Part shown: piece after piece, positions 1 to 10,119 of the stretch
Position numbering within the stretch: position 1 is the stretch's first letter
Layout: every line of letters begins with the position of its first letter
Source of the DNA: Angiostrongylus vasorum
Lineage: Eukaryota > Nematoda > Chromadorea > Rhabditida > Metastrongylidae
Assembly: GCA_018806985.1 (NCBI GenBank)
Contig: JADANN010000456.1
Span: 496,001 to 560,000 of the forward strand
Length of the DNA: 64,000 nt
Direction of reading: 5' to 3'
Notes under the pieces: model-generated
The model's database searches: none
What the model saw: only the letters and a program-made list of their open reading frames with translations
Told to the model about the DNA's origin: nothing
Translations under genes and position numbers: made by a program

Positions 1-340
1 TTTTGGTGGGCGTGGTACCAATAGCTGACTCCACGGGTACACGCATACATCTTGTTGATTTTTTTCCATTTAGTACTCTCAGTTTTCACACTGTTACTGA
101 AAAATTTCATCTTCTAAAGCAATGGATGTTTGTTCCTTGTCTTATCCATGACAATAATCGTGGACATCCTTGGTCCATAGTTGCTCAGGTTTTCCGTAGC
201 ATCATCGTCTTTCTATTTGCAAGAAAGTGAATTTCACAGGGACTGATCGGAGGTGTTCATGGGAAAATTTGATCCTTTGTTCATTCTGGTAACTTCGAAC
301 TTATTCTTATGATTTTCACTCTTATTCAAAATCTGGGTCG
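1..340. other. left edge, no firm gene
   Basis: A 75-codon plus-strand frame (3-230) runs through this stretch. A T-rich run ending in TTTAG near 68-72 and a possible donor CAG|GTTTTC near 187-194 would allow an internal exon of the gene whose 3' exons start at 1561. The peptide resembles nothing I recognise, so it is not called as coding. Confidence 0.2.
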
Positions 341-344
341 CAGT

Positions 345-615
345 GTAGCACAATGATTAGAAGTGTCCTGCTATACGCACGTTGGTTCGGTCGCAAGGCG
401 CGCACTCACCAAGCCTTCCATCCTTTCGGGGTCACCAAATTCAAGCCAAACCTACCCGAAGCATGATAGCACTGACTCGATAGAACGGTAAGACACCTGT
501 TTAGGCCAGATATGCACTCAACCACGTCTAACGATACCTGAGGAAGTCGAATGCAAAGCATGGCTTATCCACCAGGGACTGATGAACGCCGACCGCTTTT
601 ATCCTTTATTCTTTC
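345..615 (+). repeat. SINE family A copy, diverged
   Basis: A tRNA-like head (A-box-like TAGCACAATGATTAG, B-box-like GGTTCGGTC) is followed by the family body (CCAAGCCTTCCATCC, GGGGTCACCAAATT, GATAGCACTGACTCGAT, GGCCAGATATGCA). It ends near GAACGCCGACCGCTTTTATCCTTTA. The A family recurs many times in this window, and this copy is several substitutions away from the best copies at 13.1 and 46.7 kb. Confidence 0.75.
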
Positions 616-674
616 TCACTATCTATATCTCTTTCCAGTAAGGTTACATTGCTATTACAAAATAAAATAAAAGC

Positions 675-945
675 TATCGGCGTTGATCAATCGCTGAGGT
701 ATGAGCCACGCATTAGACTTCATTAAGCATCGTTGGAGGTGAATGAATGCATGTCTGGCCTTTACAATGACTCGCGGTTGCCTGTCGATGTATCAAGCCA
801 GTGCTGCTATCCTCCCAGGCAAGCCTGTTGCCAATTTGCCGACCCCAGAGAGATGGAAGGCTTGATGAGCCTGGAGCGCGGGAGTCGACCCTATGTGTAT
901 TGCAGGGCGCCTCCGAGCACTGCGCTACGTGCACCCTTCTCATAA
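675..945 (-). repeat. SINE family A copy, reverse
   Basis: Read on the minus strand it starts in the tRNA-like head (GCGCAGTGCTCGGAGGCGCC) and runs through the shared core (GGGGTCGGCAAATTGG, reversed at about 832-850). It ends in the family 3' end GATCAACGCCGATAGCTTT at 675-692. It forms a convergent pair with the copy at 345-615. A short (GT)n run lies beyond its head. Confidence 0.8.
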
Positions 946-1028
946 CGCCGTCTTAAATTTAACCCTTGGAAAACAACGAACTTCATTCTTACGTGTGGAC
1001 AACGACATAGAGCCAAATAGTTGTGGAC

Positions 1029-1066
1029 TGTCATGCGTGTGTGCGTGTGTGTGTGTGTGTGTGCAT
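1029..1066. repeat. (GT)n microsatellite
   Basis: An alternating GT/GC run, TGCGTGTGTGCGTGTG followed by pure GT repeats. The His-Thr-rich minus-strand frame across it is an artefact. Confidence 0.9.
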
Positions 1067-1560
1067 TGTGCGCCCTACGGCCAAAACACCAGCCATTCGT
1101 TCTCATTTCAAAAATATCGTCGTCGTTCATGTTGTACATTGGTCGGTGCTATTTATGTCCGATCAGTAGTTCAGTTCATTGAATAGGACGGAGGATATTC
1201 TGAACTCTAAGGGAACTTGTAGAAGAAAGAGACTGGATAGAAAGCCACAAATACCCCCCATGAATTGATTTTTCGAGAAAAAAAACAAATCGATAGCAGC
1301 GTCAGCTGCACGCGAAGTGGGTGTTTCGTTGTTGTCGGTGGCCATTTGGTCATTCGGTCATTCAATGTGCCTTTCCTTTCCTATTCATTTCATCGTTTTC
1401 ATCGTTTGCCAGGCATTCCTTGCTTTATGGTAGCATTGTAACTGACGCCGTTCGACCATTTGTCAGCACATTGATGTCACCGATATTGATCGAATCGATT
1501 GTTGACTACAATGTATTATAATCAATAATCGGGGTATTCTACGCTTTTCTTTTGTTTCAG

Positions 1561-2582
1561 ATATTAAGATATCTCCAAAAAGTTGCCAATCTGTTTGCGG
1601 GTGCTACTTCGACCCTCAGAAACAAGGTGATTTTGTTTAAATTTTCTCATTTTCTTAACGATTTTTCGTCGTCTTTCCTTTGTTTTCTATCGATTTTGAT
1701 GATTTCCTCGTTTTAAGTTTAGTTTTATGACAACTAGTGATATGGTCTCCGGCCACATGCTGCTTTAATACTTTATGGCTTTGAGTTATTTCGGCAGAAC
1801 CACGAAGCGATCCTGCTGCTAAGCGTTCGAGACCTACTTGCCACAATTGTGACGGCTTGGTCGTGCTGTATATATTCTACTATTCTCACCTCAGTGCTTT
1901 TCGGGAAGTTCTTAGATTTAGAGAGGTTTCGAGAGAAAAAACGGTGTAAGTATGTAGTTGTTGTCCTTAGCTGAGCTTATCTAAGCTCTACTCGCTATGG
2001 TTTTTGTCGAGGCTTTTTGGTGGGTAGAAACTGTCTTATGGGTAACATAAGGAAAAAGACCCACTTGAGTTCTTGTTTGTATTCATTTTGACGCTTCCGT
2101 TGTTTTAAAACATGAAGAACTTGGATTCTAATGGTTTTAACTCATTATTTACTGCCTACTCTTTTTAATGGCAGGGTATATTGCGAAATATAACTTAAAC
2201 GGTGCTGAGATAATTGCAAAACTCCGGACCGCAGGTGTCTGTTGTGGGGAACGAGTGCGCTATTGTCCTTTCCGGGGAGTAGTGCGTTCACCATCACACC
2301 ATGCGGATCCTTGTAATGGTTTTGATTGGAAACGTGTTAACACTGGTCTGATTGATTTGGATTCTACACTACTGCTTAGGCGAAGTACAAACTCAAAGTA
2401 TCAGCGGATTTTTAAGTCGAACATCAATGTTGCGACTCGAAAGACCGACGTTTTATAGACTGCGGCATAAATAGTTGATATCTTTACTTATATGCTCTTA
2501 CGAACTGCCCTTGTTGAGCTGACGGGAGGTGGGTACAAGCTGTCGTTGTTGTTGTTGTTGTTTTTGTTGTTGTCGTTGTTGG

Positions 2583-2615
<33 letters not shown>

Positions 2616-2689
2616 CGTTGTCGTTGTTGTTGTTGTTGTTGTTGTCGATGTTGTTGTTGTTGTTGTTATTGTTGTTGTTGTTGTTGTTT

Positions 2690-2735
<46 letters not shown>

Positions 2736-3302
2736 CGATGTTGTCGCTGGTGTTGTTGTTGGTCGATGGCTGACGTTCTGCTCGAGAAGATCAGTTCATA
2801 AGAACATATAAATGTTTCGAACGGTCTATCAGGATTGAGAAATTGCCTGAACTTCAATGTTTTTTTAGGTAGTAGTTGTTAGTCTCATTAGCTCTTGTTT
2901 CTTAACCAATGTCAACGTCAATGTAAGCCGTCAATCTCATACAAGTAATCTCAACTTCTGATCATTATTCTTGTACTAAAAGACTTCGCCATACCGATAT
3001 CCTCATAGTGCAAAGACTCGATGCGATTAGTTTGTGTAATGACGGAGGTAGCACCGATTTTGTTTTAGTAAATCACATATACATGCGATAGTTTACTACG
3101 TAAAGTGTTCAGTTAAACAAATTGCTGATTATTAAGTAATTCAAAATGCCGACTTTCTATAAATTACACGCGACAGGGGAAAATGGAAGATTTACTGGCG
3201 CCCGCTCGAGTCACTCGACGAGCAACGAGATAGCAGGTCATCACCTACAAGTGACAGATGATATGAACTAGTCTTGTTGAGCTGATGCGAAGTTGGTATA
3301 AC

Positions 3303-3352
<50 letters not shown>

Positions 3353-3611
3353 GGTCGATGGCTGACGTTTCGGCGATTTCGTCTTCCTCAGAGCCGTGCT
3401 GTTACGAGTGGGATGTAAGGACATGTAAATAAATATATCGATTATTTGTGCCGAAGTTAATAGAAATTCGGTCTTTTGGATCATTAAGGACTTTATTTTC
3501 TTTATAGGCTTTTGAATGGCAAATTTACTTCAGAACACCTTTTTTCTTTTTTAATTTTTACCTTCCAGCGAATATGAAATCCATGGAGAACGATGCATAG
3601 CCCATCTATAA
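1561..3611 (+). CDS. unidentified membrane protein, last three exons
   Basis: Three exons join in phase. Exon 1561-1626 follows TTTGTTTCAG and ends before GTGATT. Exon 1798-1943 follows TTTCGGCAG and ends before GTGTAAG. The terminal exon 3569-3611 follows a T-rich tract ending in CCTTCCAG and stops with TAA. The model gives about 85 residues: an amphipathic stretch (ILRYLQKVANLF), a hydrophobic helix (LLATIVTAWSCCIYSTILT), a charged DLERFREKKREYEIHGER segment and the C-terminus CIAHL. I do not recognise the family. It is probably the end of a multi-exon gene entering from the left. The 1.6-kb last intron holds a family C repeat and two PLE ends with (GTT)n. Support is splice signals, phase agreement and hydrophobicity only; RNA-seq junctions would decide. 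Confidence 0.35.
2148..2312 (-). repeat. repeat family C (tRNA-headed), partial
   Basis: On the plus strand it begins with TTTACTGCCTAC-like sequence. It continues with the family block GGTGCTGAGATAATTGC, CTCCGGACCGCAGGTGTCTG and TCCTTTCCGGGG, and ends CACCATCACACCATGC. Read in reverse, the end carries an A-box/B-box-like tRNA head. It lies inside the last intron of the gene at 1561-3611. Confidence 0.75.
2485..2800 (-). repeat. PLE end with long (GTT)n expansion
   Basis: The unit starts CTTACGAACTGCCCTTGTTG and has about 230 bases of (GTT)n with scattered GTC/ATT interruptions. It ends in TGGTCGATGGCTGACGTT, the PLE 3' terminal motif on the minus strand. The 5.94-kb block has the same three parts in the same order. 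Poly-Leu, poly-Cys and poly-Gln frames across it are artefacts. Confidence 0.75.
3270..3440 (-). repeat. PLE end with (GTT)n and hammerhead-like motif
   Basis: CTTGTTGAGCTGATGCG is followed by a pure (GTT)n run (about 3303-3352), then GGTCGATGGCTGACGTTTCG and CGATTTCGTCTTCCTCAGAG. On the minus strand the last part reads CUGAGGA, a stem, GAAA, CGUC: the core order of a minimal hammerhead ribozyme. Confidence 0.75.
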
Positions 3612-3954
3612 GGTTCGTTTACAAATATAGCTATAAATGGATAGCCAGAAGAAGAAAAGTGTCATTCCATGGCATAGTTGGAATTCCTTATTGTGTTTTA
3701 GTATGCTGGAAAGCCGTTGGCATCCTTTCTTCCATCGGAGAGATGGAGCTTACGTGATTTCAATTCTTTCTTCAGTTACTTACTTCACTGCTTTACTTTA
3801 CTTCTCTTCTAGAGACAGTTTAAATGGAGAAAACTGCTTTCTATTTACTCTAAGATCACTCTTTTCTTATTGCTTCGTATTCTTATGGTATGTTTTCATG
3901 CTAAGAGTTTTTATAAATTAGCTTTGTCAGTTGTTTGCGATTCCAAACAGAAGG

Positions 3955-4457
3955 GTTTTAACCAGTTCTCTGAATATGAGAGAGGGCAAGTGATCCAAAG
4001 AGTAGGATTATCAGTAGTTGTTTGAATAAGAAAGAAGTTTAGCAATCCAAGGCCTGGGCTTTTCACCAGTTGTTTGAATATGAGAGAGGTTTAGTGATCG
4101 AAACTATAGGGTTTTCGCCAGTTGTTTGAATATGAGAGAGGATTAATAATCCAAGAGTAGTGTTATCACCAGTTTTTTGAATAGGAGAGAAGTTTAGCAA
4201 TCCAAGGCCTAGGGTTTTCATTAGTTGTTTAAATGTGAGAGGTTTAGGATCAAAAGTGTAGGGTTTTCACCAGTTGTTGGAATATGAGAAAGAGTTAGCA
4301 ATTCATAGAGGAGGGTCTTCACCAGTTGTTGAATATGAGAGAGGTTAGTGATCGAAAGTGCAGAGTTTTCACCAGTTGTTTGAATATAAGAAACGGTTAG
4401 TAATCTAACAATGAGGGTTTCCACCAGTTGTTTGAATATGAGAGACGATTAGTACCT
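3955..4457 (+). repeat. 52-bp minisatellite, about ten units
   Basis: Imperfect head-to-tail units of about 49-56 bases. Each has CCAGTTGTTTGAATATGAGA, then GAGGTTAGTGATCCAA and AGGGTTTTCA. Units differ by substitutions and small indels. Two units share the variant CAATCCAAGGCCT, suggesting a two-unit duplication step. The minus-strand frames with repeated TTGEN peptides come from the repeat and are not taken as coding. Confidence 0.9.
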
Positions 4458-4459
4458 GT

Positions 4460-5210
4460 AAAATGTTCTTCGGGTGGTTATATAATACGATTATTAAATA
4501 TACAGTGAGTTGGTAGTAGCACGCTTTTGTTTGTCTATACATTATTATAAAATGTGGTTTCCATCTACAACTAGGTAGTTTACTTCTTGCTTTTTCGCTC
4601 TTCTGTTTGACCATGAAGACCTTGCTTTTCTAGGTAAGCATTGTTTCTTTGGAAGTCGTTGAGAAAATATGAGTGAATTTGGTATGTTTTCAGTTCATAG
4701 GAACTGGCTAGGAACTAGAAACTAAATTAAGAAGGAGAAAGAAAAAAAAAAAAAAATGGAAGCAACTAAAAATAGAGACTTGATAGCAAGATTCTCTTAT
4801 TTTTATGTACACTTAGCTTTAGAATCTTTTCGTTGTTCTTTTACTGGCTTTATCTATTCGTTAGACTAGCTAACACCTAAACATGTGCAAAGTTGAATCA
4901 AAAAGCCATCCGAAAATAATGGTTATACATCTTTCGGTGGTTTTTTCTTTCATAATTCGTAATGTGGTATCGATCTTCAGTATTGATTTCATATCTTCGA
5001 TCTTTAAACAAAAAACTGATAGAACAGCTTGAGATGTCGAAGTAAATTACTTCGCAATATTTGAGCCTGATTGGTTCGCCGTGAATGTCGTTCATTCGAT
5101 TTTGTTCACATTGGATGGTGAGTGTTGAAAGCTGGTCAAGTTCCTACGTTCATTTTTGTCCACATAACGTTCAATGGATAATATCCTAGCTTTTTATTGT
5201 TGTCTATTTT
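4460..5210. other. no gene seen
   Basis: AT-rich sequence with an A-run at about 4741-4756. Short frames on both strands have no splice support or recognisable motif. Confidence 0.5.
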
Positions 5211-5214
5211 TCTT

Positions 5215-5485
5215 TATTCCAGGGTGCTATGTGGAACACAACGACAAGGGTGCTGAGATATGAGCCAAACTAGGAACCTCAGTTGTGCTGCGAATCCGTG
5301 ATTACCCTTAACGACGGCCCACGTGTTGTCCACCCCATCAACTGAACGCCTTGCTTTGTCTTTCTTTCTGACATGTTTTTTGCTCTATCGGTGCTATCAA
5401 CAGTCACTCGTCAAACCTGTCATCGGGAATGATCTGTGGAGCACAAATCGGCGTTGAAACCAGTTAAGGTTCACCTACAGCTGTT
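5215..5485 (-). repeat. repeat family C copy, reverse
   Basis: The plus strand reads GGTGCTGAGATATGAGCC, then AGGAACCTCAG, ACGTGTTGTCCACC, TCTTTCTTTCTGACA and GGAGCACAAATCGGCGTTGA. This is the family C body in reverse. It abuts a forward copy at 5490, forming a head-to-head pair. Confidence 0.7.
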
Positions 5486-5487
5486 GT

Positions 5488-5695
5488 TGAAGAATTTTTT
5501 CTTGAATGTTGACGAATGACTGCTGATAGCACTGATAGAGTAAAAGCAAACTAACTGAAAGAAAGGCAAAACAAAGGTGTTGGTTGGTGTGGTAGATAGA
5601 ACATGAGCCCCTGGAAAGGGTGGTGACGGGTTCGAACCCAGCCGAGGTTCCGAGTGTTGCTCATATCTTCCCATCTTTGTGGTTCGACACATAGT
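5488..5695 (+). repeat. repeat family C copy, forward, with tRNA-like promoter boxes
   Basis: Contains GAATGACTGCTGATAGCACT, GAAAGAAAGGCAAAAC, then a tRNA-like head: A-box-like TGGTAGATAGAACATGAG and a perfect B-box palindrome GGGTTCGAACCC at about 5629-5640. This shows that family C is tRNA-derived. No cloverleaf for a functional tRNA is evident. Confidence 0.7.
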
Positions 5696-5939
5696 TATTG
5701 AGTAGTTGTATGGTTGCGTATTTATAAATATATAAATATTCGTACAAGTGTGGTGTCCGAGATATATACCATATATAGTTTTCGGTGACGAATCGATACG
5801 GAGCAGGAGCAAAGCTGTGAAATAAATGTATCGCTGTGCAACATGGAGTAATCGCCACGATTTCTTGACAGTTTTGATAGTTCAAAAGACCGACTTTCTA
5901 TAGACCTTGGCATAAATAATAGATATATCTATTTACTTG

Positions 5940-6028
5940 CTCTTACGAACTGCCCTTGTTGAGCTGCAGCGAGGTTGCCATAAGTCGTTGTTGTTGTTGT
6001 AGTCCTTGTCGTCGTCTTCGTCGTTGTT

Positions 6029-6085
<57 letters not shown>

Positions 6086-6129
6086 ATTGTCGTCGTCGTC
6101 GTCTTCGTCGTTGTTATTGTTGTTGTCGG

Positions 6130-6166
<37 letters not shown>

Positions 6167-6262
6167 GTTGTTGTCGTTGTTGTTGTTGTTGCTGTTGGTC
6201 GATAGCTGACGTTTCTTCGATTTCGGCGTGCTCGGAGTTGTGCTGTTGCGAATGGGACTGGG
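5940..6262 (-). repeat. PLE end with (GTT)n, third copy
   Basis: CTTACGAACTGCCCTTGTTG and GCAGCGAGGTTGCCATAAG lead into two (GTT)n tracts with GTC-rich interruptions. It then closes with GGTCGATAGCTGACGTTTC and TTCGATTTCGGCGTGCTCG. The order matches 2485-2800 and 3270-3440, but the hammerhead-like core is degraded here. Confidence 0.75.
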
Positions 6263-6357
6263 AATTTCGGTAGTGTTTACAGTTAGTCTTCATAGAATTG
6301 TGACGATATGCAGCATTCTGAAGTTCCATGGTGCGGAATAATTGCGCGGGCGCCTTC

Positions 6358-6392
6358 GCCCCCCCCCCACCCACCCACCCACCCACCCACCT
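6358..6392 (+). repeat. C-run and (CCCA)n
   Basis: A C10-type run followed by CCCA repeats. It can form a C-rich structure on this strand and a G-rich one on the other, but no function is implied. Confidence 0.85.
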
Positions 6393-6689
6393 CGTCATCC
6401 GATTGATCCGTGTTGAAGATTTTGCTCTCCGCCACAAATGGGCTCTACTAATCCGCTATTCAACTACTTAGCACATCCATTATAGTTTGTGATTTTTTGA
6501 CGTTTATAAAGTAATTGTGAATGTCTTGGCATTATTCCAAAGGTATTTAATTATGGTGAGAAATTTCTAGCTGCTTAATGAATTAATGAAGTTAAGTTTT
6601 TCGAATGTAAGATGTAATGGATAGCCTACAGAATACGAAATAGCTGCTGTTGAAAGTGCTCAACCATTGCTGTTGTCGTTTTCGTCGAT

Positions 6690-6870
6690 ATTCGCACTTA
6701 TGGTGCTGAGATATTTGCGGAACTCCACACCACAGGTGTCTGCGCTGAGGAACGAACGCGCTGTTATCCTTTCAGGTGACGGAAGCGTTCATCACCACAC
6801 CACGCGAGTCCTTCGTTTCGCCTGTCTATCAGCTAGTTCTAAGGGTAGGCAGTAAATAAAAAGATTAAGT
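6690..6870 (-). repeat. repeat family C copy, reverse
   Basis: ATGGTGCTGAGATATTTGC, ACACCACAGGTGTCTGCG, TATCCTTTCAGGTGACGG and CATCACCACACCACGCGAG are the standard reverse-read body. It ends near AGGGTAGGCAGTAAATAAAA, the family tail motif, so the two ends may be joined by an internal deletion. Confidence 0.75.
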
Positions 6871-7059
6871 TAGTGAAAAATAATTATTTACAACTTACGT
6901 TTGTTGCGGATTTATGATTAGAAAAACAGTCAAATCAATAAGCAATTTTTTTTGAACACTTTAAAGTGACCAGCCATAACAATTACGTAGTCGGAGGAAC
7001 GTCGTGTTCTCCGGTACGAATCCGCGCTTGAAATAAGTTGAAGCCTTGGGAAAACAATA

Positions 7060-7400
7060 TTTATATTTAATATTATTTACTGCCTGTTGCAATTTTTCAC
7101 GGAAGCATATTATGTGTGATACAATCACAATGATGCTGAGATATTTGCAAAACTCCGGAGTGCAGGTGTCTGCGGTAGGGAACGAACGCGCTTTTATCCT
7201 TTCCGGGGCTAACGCGTTCACCACCACACCATGCGATTCCTTCTTTTCGCCTGCCTCCCAGCTAGTTCTATCGATCAGTGCCATGAGCAATCACCCGTCA
7301 ACGGGATTGATCTGGGGGGCCTAATTGGGCATTGAACCCGGTTAAGCTGATGCTATAGTTGAAGTCACATTGTTAACCCTTTTTATTTGCTGCTTACTGC
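7060..7400 (-). repeat. repeat family C copy, near full length
   Basis: The best copy. ATTATTTACTGCCTGTTGCA and TTTTTCACGGAAGC form one end. Then come ATGATGCTGAGATATTTGC, CTCCGGAGTGCAGGTGTC, CTTTCCGGGGCTAACG, ACCACACCATGCGA, TCGTCAACGGG-type sequence, GATTGATCTGGGG and GGCATTGAACCCGGTTAAGC. Read on the minus strand it has a tRNA-like head and a tail GGCAGTAAATAA. A further tail fragment follows at about 7378-7425. Confidence 0.8.
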
Positions 7401-7429
7401 AATTTTTTCAAGAGTATTATATGAAATAC

Positions 7430-8650
7430 TGGTGATGTTCGCATTATTTGTGAAACTGGTGGTTCGATGTTGATCGCTACGTTTTTCATTTATTTATTTT
7501 ATGTATTTATTTGCTTGTTTATTTGTTTTCTTGTTAATGTATGCTTACTTGTTAATAATATGTGAGTTTTTTAAAGAACTAGGTTCGGATTTTTCATTTT
7601 TGTGTCCGTCTGCGAATTCATTACGTTTTATCTAACGTTTCTTTTTATGACTGCTTACGTAACCGCTACTGTTCTGACGGCCTGGTCTAGCTACTGATTT
7701 CAATTCTAGAAGAGTATATGGATACCAGATCCAACTAACAGCGTTTTATACAAATAAGAAGTCCATTATTGAACACTTTTGTTCTTAAATGCTCATAGAC
7801 AACGGGTTTGGGCTGTTCAGTGATAGAGATGCCGCTCAATACTTGCAGGGCCCTAGATTGACTCACTCCGCCTCGAGTTAACTAAGCTTCCTGCTCTCAA
7901 TTAAGACATGGGTACCACATTTTTCTGGGAAGAACTTCCTCCGATCCATAAAGACTTGTGTCTACTTGCCGTAACCTAAAAGGAGTGTGTTAGCACGGCT
8001 GTCTTAGTATTCTACAGAGAATCTACTTGAACGGCATTTGATGACATTACCAAAGAAAACCGAAACTCTTTAAGCAAGGGCCAAACTCACACGAAAATCT
8101 GAAGACTTTCGTGGCCGAGAGGAAACGAGTGGATTGAAAGAAGTGTCGCAGTACGTCGTTTCGTGCAAAAATGGAAAAGGATTTTTAAAAAGCTCTCTGA
8201 AAATGTGAGGTCTGCTTAGCCAGGATCTAGTTGGTTATAAGTTTCTAGCTGTTTGTTGTAGACAGTTATGAAGTTCTGTTGGTTTGTACGAAACGTTACC
8301 GTAGCCTTGAAAATTAATCACTATTAGACGAAGGATTTGTTTTCAAGTTACTGTTTCCCGTCTCATAAGACTCATCTTTTTCTTTCGAGATGTGTCACTA
8401 AATAAATAGGCGAGTCTTCCGGTTCTCCATGGTTCATTCAAGTCAAATTTAGTTGTTCTCTCGGGTTGCGAATGTTGGCAGTGTTTTTGTTTTCTGGAGT
8501 GTCCATCATGCGTGTTGTTCTGTTGCTTGCAATAATGACGGCTTTGGTTTTCCACATGCGAATGTGTTTTGCCAATTTTTCCTTCCACTTCTTGCGTAGA
8601 TGTTTGAATACAGTAATGATTGAATAGTTTCAAGGCAATGTAACAGCTCT
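7430..8650. other. no gene seen
   Basis: AT-rich, no spliceable frames. Around 7815-7990 a block (CAGTGATAGAGATGCCGC, ATGGGTACCACATTTTTC, CTGGGAAGAACTTCC) vaguely resembles a decayed tRNA-headed SINE, but it is too diverged to assign. Confidence 0.4.
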
Positions 8651-8654
8651 ATAA

Positions 8655-9070
8655 TTAGATATTGCTTGTTTTTTATATTCTTGTTGAGCAAAGGCGAGGT
8701 GTTATTTTATCTCTTTATTTACGAACAAGCTGATGTTTTGGCGGATTTCGCCTTCTTTGCTTCCTGGGAGCCTGAAAAGTTCATGTTGACCGCAATCAAC
8801 AAAGCGAAACACCTTCGTAACCAAACACAGAAAGTGCTAAAGCAAGATTTCAATCACAAAAAATCCATTCATTCAAAAGATTTCATTGAAATCTTGCATT
8901 AGCGCGTTCTGTGTTTGGTTATGGAAGTGTTGGGCTGAGTGGATTGCGGTCAACTTGATCGTTCCAGGCTCCCAGGAGGCAGAAATCCACCAGGGCTTAA
9001 GCTTATTGGTAAATAGAGAAATGAAATAACACCCCGTGTTTGCTCAACGGAAATATAAAGGTTTGTTTTT
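8655..9070. mobile_element. palindromic PLE tail (foldback)
   Basis: Two arms of about 190-200 bases, inverted about a centre near 8870-8880. The left arm reads TTGAGCAAAGGCGAGGTG, TTTATTTACGAACAAGCTGA, GCGGATTTCGCCTTC and AGTTCATGTTGACCGC. The right arm reads its reverse: GCGGTCAACTTGATC, CAGAAATCCACC, GGTAAATAGAGAAATGAA, CCCGTGTTTGCTCAA. The sequence matches the tails of the PLE copies at 51 and 37 kb, so this is a protein-less PLE remnant in foldback form. Confidence 0.75.
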
Positions 9071-9600
9071 TATTTGATTCAATGCATGATGACGAAAGAA
9101 TATCGTTCAGGAAAGTGCATTCATCATATGCAGTGTCAGTAGAGTGGTTTTAAGCATTTTCCCTCACAAAGACTGTTATTATCCACATTATGTTACAAGT
9201 GTGAATATAATTTATTTAGCATAAAATAGCTGACATTCGCTCAGGCACAAATACTAATTGCAAATCGGGTTTTTTATTCTCATGATGATTGTGTTTTTCT
9301 CAGTCTTTCATCAATCAAATCCGTGTCATTAATATAATTTAATGTCATTAAATACTTGCGCTGACATGGATTGATTACGCAGAATAGTTTAACTAGTTAT
9401 AACTAGTTAGGCATTCTGTGATGGGTCGACATAGTTTTTTATTTCTCTAAGGCTATGCTTTTATACGAATTTTCCAAATCTTATGCCTCCTTTTACCTTC
9501 GAACGGCATTCTAACAACTGAGTCTATCATCGCGGAAATTTCATACCACAGCAACTTTAACTAGGCCTAACAGTCGTATAGTACTGATGAGGTAACAACC
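9070..9600. other. no gene seen
   Basis: AT-rich. A short tandem TAACTAGTTATAACTAGTTA occurs near 9390-9410. Nothing else is supported. Confidence 0.4.
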
Positions 9601-9604
9601 GAGA

Positions 9605-9900
9605 TTGTTACAGGGCTTTATTATGCGTAATGTTCAGGCGCGCTTGACTTCGTCAATGTCTACAACTTTTGTTTTGTGTTGTGGGTTGTAGTAGTAGTGG
9701 TGAGTCGAATTGAGCAGAGAAGAGCACTGCACGAATGAGCTGGAGTCACCGTGCAGTGCCCTTTTATACACGACGGTTCTTGACACTGGAATGGCCTGAC
9801 TTCCCTCTGCAGTATTCAACGGTATATGATGCTTTTTTCTTTGTCAATTGGCAACCGAAATTATTTCCCTCTGTGGTGACAGACCATCCTGATACAGTTG
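9605..9900 (-). mobile_element. solo-LTR-like block
   Basis: On the minus strand the order is LTR-like: a TGT-type start, a TATA box (TGTATAAAAGGGCACTGC, plus positions about 9756-9772), a putative transcription start followed by an inverted pair GCACTGCAC/GTGCAGTGC (9725-9733 and 9750-9758), a CA/AC-rich leader, an AATAAA signal (complement at 9617-9622) and an end in TGTAACA. No internal gag or pol and no partner LTR are present. Exact borders and target duplication could not be fixed by eye. Confidence 0.45.
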
Positions 9901-10029
9901 CAATAATATCAGACGGCATATAGCAAGGCATTATTTTCAATAGAGATCTTCATTTCGCCTCGGTATATGTGAAATCATGGTTTATTGGACCAACATCGAA
10001 AGAAATAACTGTACGGACACTCGTCTCTG

Positions 10030-10115
10030 GCTATCGCGATCCTGAAGAAAAGCATGGTGCCGAAACGTTAGCCACAGTAGAATTTTATAACAGCCTCGTT
10101 TTGGCTCAATACAGC
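10030..10115 (+). repeat. PLE 3' end remnant
   Basis: CCTGAAGAAAAGCATGGTGC, CGAAACGTTAGCCACAG and CAGCCTCGTTTTGGCTCAA match the order seen at the 3' ends of PLE copies at 37.13 and 57.43 kb. That order is a hammerhead-like core, then a downstream element ending in a TTGCTCAA-like hairpin. Confidence 0.6.
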
Positions 10116-10119
10116 AAGA

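Noticed and set aside
2492..2857. Poly-Leu, poly-Cys and poly-Gln proteins
   Set aside because: All frames simply translate the (GTT)n array on one strand or the other. The same applies at 5.95-6.44 kb, and to the poly-Ile/Tyr/Leu frames at 17.2 kb and Tyr-Ile frames at 12.4 and 62 kb.
3637..3921. 94-residue membrane-like protein
   Set aside because: Begins 25 bases after the stop of the gene at 1561-3611, with no splice or start context. AT-rich DNA easily gives such Phe/Leu/Ser-rich frames; more likely 3' UTR or flank.
3955..4457. CRISPR-like array
   Set aside because: Units are tandem with no unique spacers, in a eukaryotic genome. It is a minisatellite.
5600..5645. Functional tRNA gene
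   Set aside because: A box and perfect B box are present, but no cloverleaf or acceptor stem can be drawn and the sequence continues as repeat family C.
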